Source: an uncultured Bacteroidales bacterium
GTDB lineage: Bacteria; Bacteroidota; Bacteroidia; Bacteroidales; Paludibacteraceae
Direction of reading: 5' to 3'
Length of the DNA stretch: 5,445 bases
Assembly (NCBI GenBank): GCA_937885465.1
Contig: CAKZZM010000024.1
Location: forward strand, 1-5,445
Below are positions 4,267-5,445 of the stretch, in pieces. The first letter of the stretch is position 1. Each line of letters starts with the position of its first letter. The notes below the pieces were generated by a model that saw nothing but the letters and a program-made list of their open reading frames with translations, was not told the DNA's origin and did not search any database. The position numbers were made by a program, and so were the translations under genes.

Positions 4267-5445
4267 TTAGAGTTTCTTCCTGATTTCGAGGATGCGCTTG
4301 CGCTCGGCTTTGTCTCTCTCGTACTGCTTATAGATGATGAAACCTTGAGCGGCGTGGTGTCCGCTGAGACCTTCCACTCGTTCTATTTCCTCATCCAACT
4401 TGTTGTATAACTTTTGTTCGTTCCAATGGAAACGGATGTCCCACCAAAGGTTGCGGAACGGACGGTACAGGCGTTTGCACTGGCGTTTGAACCATCGCTC
4501 ACTGCGTTTGCGGAATTTATAGCATTTGAACCAGCGACAATAGTTCTTGAACGAGAGCAAGCGGTACATGCGGACAATGTAATTGGGCTTTATCTCGGGG
4601 TAGTTCTCGCGCAGGAACTTATCCCATGCTTCGAGTCGCGGCTCTGCGGTGGCGGCATCAAAGAGACTGAGTTCCCAATAATGCCATGTACCCATGGATT
4701 GGAAGTTATCTTCGGTATATGCCTCGCGTGTGCCGCCTTTGGGAACAACATGGCGGTTGCGACGCACCCAGTCCAAGAGGAAAGTCACTACTTTGGTCAC
4801 GTCATCGGCTGCCCGCACGGCACGCACTTTGGGGTCAAACGACTGTCCCGGACGACCGATATAGTAGCGATAGACATTCAGGTGCGTATAGATAAAGTCT
4901 TTGGCAATGGCAATAGGTATAGCTTGCAGCGACACATCATCGTACATCACATGCTCGCAGAACAGCGGCAGGTACTGCTGCATCATGGCGGTGCGATAGA
5001 CCGTGTCGTGGGCGTAGGTCATGTCGAAGCCGTGACCGGTGCCGAGCCAGTCGAACTTATCTGCATCGTAAATCTTCTCAGGTGTCAGTTCGTAATGTTT
5101 GGCTTTCTCGGTGTAGGAGTTGGTGGCAGCATGGTAGTTCTGTCCGTCTAACATCACCATATCCGTGTCGCAGTGACCGAGATAAGTGATGAGTTTCGAG
5201 AGCTCACTCGTCTCGAACCAATCATCGGAGTCGAGATAGAAGAGATACTTACCGACCGCGAGTTCGGTGCCGTGGTTCCATGCTCCGCCGTGTCCTCGGT
5301 TCTCTTGGTCGATGACGCGGATGATGTCGGGGTATTTCTTTTCGTACTCCTTGGCGAGTACGGCTGAGTTATCCGGCGTGCCGTCGTTGATAACCACGAT
5401 ATCAAGCAGTTTCAACAGCCGTTCATCCGGCACGATGAGCGATGA
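4267..5445 (-). CDS. Family 2 glycosyltransferase, 5' truncated by window edge
   Basis: GT2 (GT-A fold) transferase, expected to add a sugar from a nucleotide donor to a surface polysaccharide or glycolipid at the cytoplasmic face. The frame is open to the right edge (SSLIVPDERLLKLLDIVVIN), so the GTG at 5433 is internal and roughly the first 30 residues (usual ...VPSYN start) lie outside. Counting visible residues from the edge: IVVINDGTPD at about 15-25, NRGHGGAWNHG near 49-59, the metal-binding DSDD at 72-75, and a YDD motif at 168-170 in the place of the usual (E/D)D base region. The last ~100 residues are basic and aromatic, then charged and helical (RFRKRSERWFKRQCKRLYRP-like; ERDKAERKR), a tail common in Bacteroidales capsule-cluster transferases. 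392 residues are visible; the stop is TAA at 4267-4269. Neighbours further right probably form the rest of the cluster. Sugar and acceptor cannot be told. Confidence 0.9.
   Translation of the reverse strand, partial: SSLIVPDERLLKLLDIVVINDGTPDNSAVLAKEYEKKYPDIIRVIDQENRGHGGAWNHGTELAVGKYLFYLDSDDWFETSELSKLITYLGHCDTDMVMLDGQNYHAATNSYTEKAKHYELTPEKIYDADKFDWLGTGHGFDMTYAHDTVYRTAMMQQYLPLFCEHVMYDDVSLQAIPIAIAKDFIYTHLNVYRYYIGRPGQSFDPKVRAVRAADDVTKVVTFLLDWVRRNRHVVPKGGTREAYTEDNFQSMGTWHYWELSLFDAATAEPRLEAWDKFLRENYPEIKPNYIVRMYRLLSFKNYCRWFKCYKFRKRSERWFKRQCKRLYRPFRNLWWDIRFHWNEQKLYNKLDEEIERVEGLSGHHAAQGFIIYKQYERDKAERKRILEIRKKL

Noticed and set aside
4414..5151. 245-codon open frame on the plus strand
   Set aside because: It lies fully antisense to the GT2 gene, whose protein has clear family motifs; its translation shows no recognisable domain and it has no promoter or spacing of its own.
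5431..5433. GTG as start codon of the glycosyltransferase
   Set aside because: The frame is open to the window edge and the residues before it (SSLI) fit the family; the N-terminal strand would be missing if GTG were the start.

Overview
The window looks like a Bacteroidales (Bacteroidota) chromosome, probably gut- or rumen-type. The evidence is a secreted plant-galactan hydrolase, a secreted OB-fold repeat protein, a shared short C-terminal tail on both, a Bacteroidota-type promoter (TACCTTTG -7 box) and a family 2 glycosyltransferase with a long basic tail. Genus cannot be fixed from the sequence alone.

Layout. Positions 1-1254 (+) hold the 3' part of a GH53 endo-beta-1,4-galactanase gene that enters from the left edge. 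Positions 1255-1481 are a convergent intergenic region with a 69-bp tandem repeat (two full copies, two partial) containing a perfect palindrome. A ~22-nt core of this repeat also occurs in frame inside the end of the GH53 gene. Positions 1482-3140 (-) encode a 552-residue secreted protein with four OB-fold-like repeats. It probably starts at the ATG at 3140 and has a long leader running back to a promoter at about 3397-3430; a 26-codon ORF lies in that leader.

Positions 3405-4266 carry no intact gene but are a graveyard of gene ends: the C-terminus of a tyrosine recombinase (-), the C-terminus of a probable N6-adenine methylase/type IIG restriction enzyme (+), the N-terminus of a probable REP-associated (IS200-like) transposase (+), two perfect hairpins with a repeated 14-nt motif, and the tail of a second glycosyltransferase (-). 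Positions 4267-5445 (-) are a GT2 glycosyltransferase gene that runs off the right edge.

The intact genes do not form one pathway. GH53 would act on galactan outside the cytoplasm, the OB-fold protein is exported with unknown role, and the GT2 protein probably belongs to a surface polysaccharide cluster continuing to the right. The most unusual point is the palindrome-associated repeat that lies both between genes and in frame within the GH53 gene, where it encodes a nine-residue repeat in the linker before the C-terminal tail. The nearest known parallel is the Rickettsia palindromic element inserted in coding genes.
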